6,169 bases of DNA from Campylobacteraceae bacterium (GTDB taxonomy: Bacteria > Campylobacterota > Campylobacteria > Campylobacterales > Sulfurospirillaceae): contig JALUMJ010000206.1 in NCBI GenBank assembly GCA_027040375.1, forward strand, positions 1-6,169, given 5' to 3'. Below, in pieces: positions 5,247 to 6,169 of the stretch. The translations under genes and the position numbers were made by a program. Below the pieces are notes generated by a model. It saw only the letters and a program-made list of their open reading frames with translations, was not told the DNA's origin and searched no databases. Every line of letters begins with the position of its first letter. The first letter of the stretch is position 1.

Positions 5247-5939
5247 TTACTTTTCAGACTCTGGAATTTCCCATTTGTATCCGCTTACTATTGCATCTAT
5301 CGTACCCTCTTTTCCGTATATGGCATTAAATACAGACATGTAAACATGGGCTATAATAAACACTATGAGACCCCAAGTCAAGATATGATGTATTTCTCTA
5401 ACATTTGCAAGTCCACCAAACATAACTTCAAGATATGTTAATGGCATATTTAAAAAAGCCAAAAAGCTATCATGATAAACATGCATATACAAGATAAGCC
5501 CTGTTATGATTAAAAATGTCAACATAACATATAGAGCCAAATATGCTACGAGTTGTAGCACATTATAAGCTCCACTCAGCACAGGATGTTTAGTAATCAA
5601 AAGGTAGTATCCAATTTGCTTCATCCATTTTTTAACACTAAACAAATCCTTAAAAGACCTCATCTCATCTCTATCTGATTTCACAAAAAAGAAGTAATAT
5701 AATTTTCCAATAAACATAGATATCATGATAAAACCTGCTATTTCATGAAATGTCCTTCCTTCTGCATACAAAAATCCTGTTGGATTTGGATCAATTTCCG
5801 GTGATAAAAATGGATAAGCTATATAAAAACCACTTCCTATTAAAAAGATAATAGAAAAAAATCTTATCCAATGCTGCCATCTGTAAAATGGTGAGAACTC
5901 TGTATGTCTTTTAACAAATAAATCTTTAAATTTTCCCAT
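5247..5939 (-). CDS. hydC: [NiFe]-hydrogenase cytochrome b subunit HydC
   Basis: A diheme b-type cytochrome that anchors the periplasmic hydrogenase in the inner membrane and passes electrons from H2 to menaquinone. The 230 residues contain four hydrophobic helices at about 25-44, 66-87, 127-152 and 185-206. Likely heme-ligand histidines are H23 (RWQHWIRF), H65 (RTFHEIAGF), H184 or H185 (REIHH) and H198 (IIAHVYMSV), the pattern of the HydC/HupC/HyaC family. It also has H153 and H156 after helix 3. Length matches family members (about 225-240). The start is firm: AAGGAG at 5950-5945 lies 5 nt before the ATG and overlaps the hydB stop codon. In W. succinogenes the same subunit supports both fumarate and polysulfide respiration with H2. 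Confidence 0.96.
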   Translation of the reverse strand: MGKFKDLFVKRHTEFSPFYRWQHWIRFFSIIFLIGSGFYIAYPFLSPEIDPNPTGFLYAEGRTFHEIAGFIMISMFIGKLYYFFFVKSDRDEMRSFKDLFSVKKWMKQIGYYLLITKHPVLSGAYNVLQLVAYLALYVMLTFLIITGLILYMHVYHDSFLAFLNMPLTYLEVMFGGLANVREIHHILTWGLIVFIIAHVYMSVFNAIYGKEGTIDAIVSGYKWEIPESEK

Positions 5940-5944
5940 AATTG

Positions 5945-5951
5945 CTCCTTA
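5945..5951 (-). promoter_or_regulatory. hydC ribosome binding site overlapping the hydB stop codon
   Basis: The minus-strand heptamer TAAGGAG (5951-5945) contains the hydB stop codon TAA and the consensus AAGGAG Shine-Dalgarno of hydC. The two genes are separated by 9 nt, so termination at hydB should help load ribosomes onto hydC and keep subunit amounts matched. Confidence 0.75.
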
Positions 5952-6169
5952 ACAAAAACAACTTAAATCCACTTTATACTCACTTAATTCATTTCCTTTT
6001 GTATCCATCATATGCACGGCACATGCGATGCAAGGGTCAAACGAGTGAATAACTCTGATGATTTCAAGCGGTTGTGAAAGGTCTTCTATCTTTAGACCTA
6101 CTAGTGACTCTTCATAAGGTCCTCTAACACCTTTTGCATCTTTAGGACCAGCATTCCAAGTTGATGGAA
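5949..6169 (-). CDS. hydB: [NiFe]-hydrogenase large subunit HydB, C-terminal 72 residues (cut by window edge)
   Basis: The C-terminus of a group 1 membrane-bound uptake hydrogenase large subunit, translated by hand from 6167 to the TAA at 5951-5949. It begins PSTWNAGPKDAKG and contains the L2-type motif DPCIACAVH at residues 44-52 of the fragment. The two cysteines (46 and 49) are two of the four that hold the NiFe(CN)2CO centre; the L1 pair lies outside the window. HydD should cut after the histidine at 52, removing a 20-residue tail that starts MMDTKGNELSEYKV and ends DLSCFC. The small subunit (hydA) is expected further to the right. The protein acts on the periplasmic side, oxidising H2 with HydA and HydC. 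Confidence 0.96.
   Translation of the reverse strand, partial: PSTWNAGPKDAKGVRGPYEESLVGLKIEDLSQPLEIIRVIHSFDPCIACAVHMMDTKGNELSEYKVDLSCFC

Overview
The window looks like chromosomal DNA from a Campylobacterota (epsilonproteobacterial) organism, most like the Sulfurimonas/Sulfuricurvum/Wolinella group. The reasons are low GC, AT-rich intergenic regions with TGNTATAAT-type -10 boxes, and a hydB-hydC-hydD-hydE order matching the hydrogenase operons of Wolinella succinogenes and Helicobacter pylori. Genus-level assignment is inference.

Layout from left to right. Positions 1-409 hold the first 136 codons of a UvrD/Rep-type DNA helicase on the minus strand, cut by the window edge. Positions 410-547 are a divergent promoter region with -10 boxes for both directions and a perfect 8-bp inverted repeat overlapping the presumed -35 of the rightward gene. 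Positions 548-1447 encode a complete LysR-family regulator on the plus strand. The 114-bp gap between two convergent stop codons (1448-1561) is filled by a GC-richer, highly structured element: 11-bp terminal inverted arms enclosing several hairpins. Positions 1562-2023 (minus) encode a 153-residue protein whose pattern resembles the ClpXP adaptor SspB. Positions 2075-2956 (minus) encode PyrB, the aspartate carbamoyltransferase catalytic chain. Both of these genes have their own extended -10 promoters.

From 3006 to the right edge runs the tail of a membrane-bound [NiFe] uptake hydrogenase operon, read leftward: the C-terminus of the large subunit HydB, the diheme cytochrome b anchor HydC, the maturation endopeptidase HydD and a HydE-type protein. 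The four genes are 2-10 nt apart. HydB carries half of the active-site cysteines. HydD should remove the HydB tail after nickel insertion. HydC passes electrons from H2 to menaquinone. HydE appears to be a degenerate HypF relative, and its sequence lacks the residues expected of an active HypF.

The points most worth checking are the SspB-like small protein, the degenerate HypF nature of HydE next to the carbamoyl-phosphate enzyme PyrB, the folded intergenic element, the divergent operator, and a probable TTG start for pyrB.
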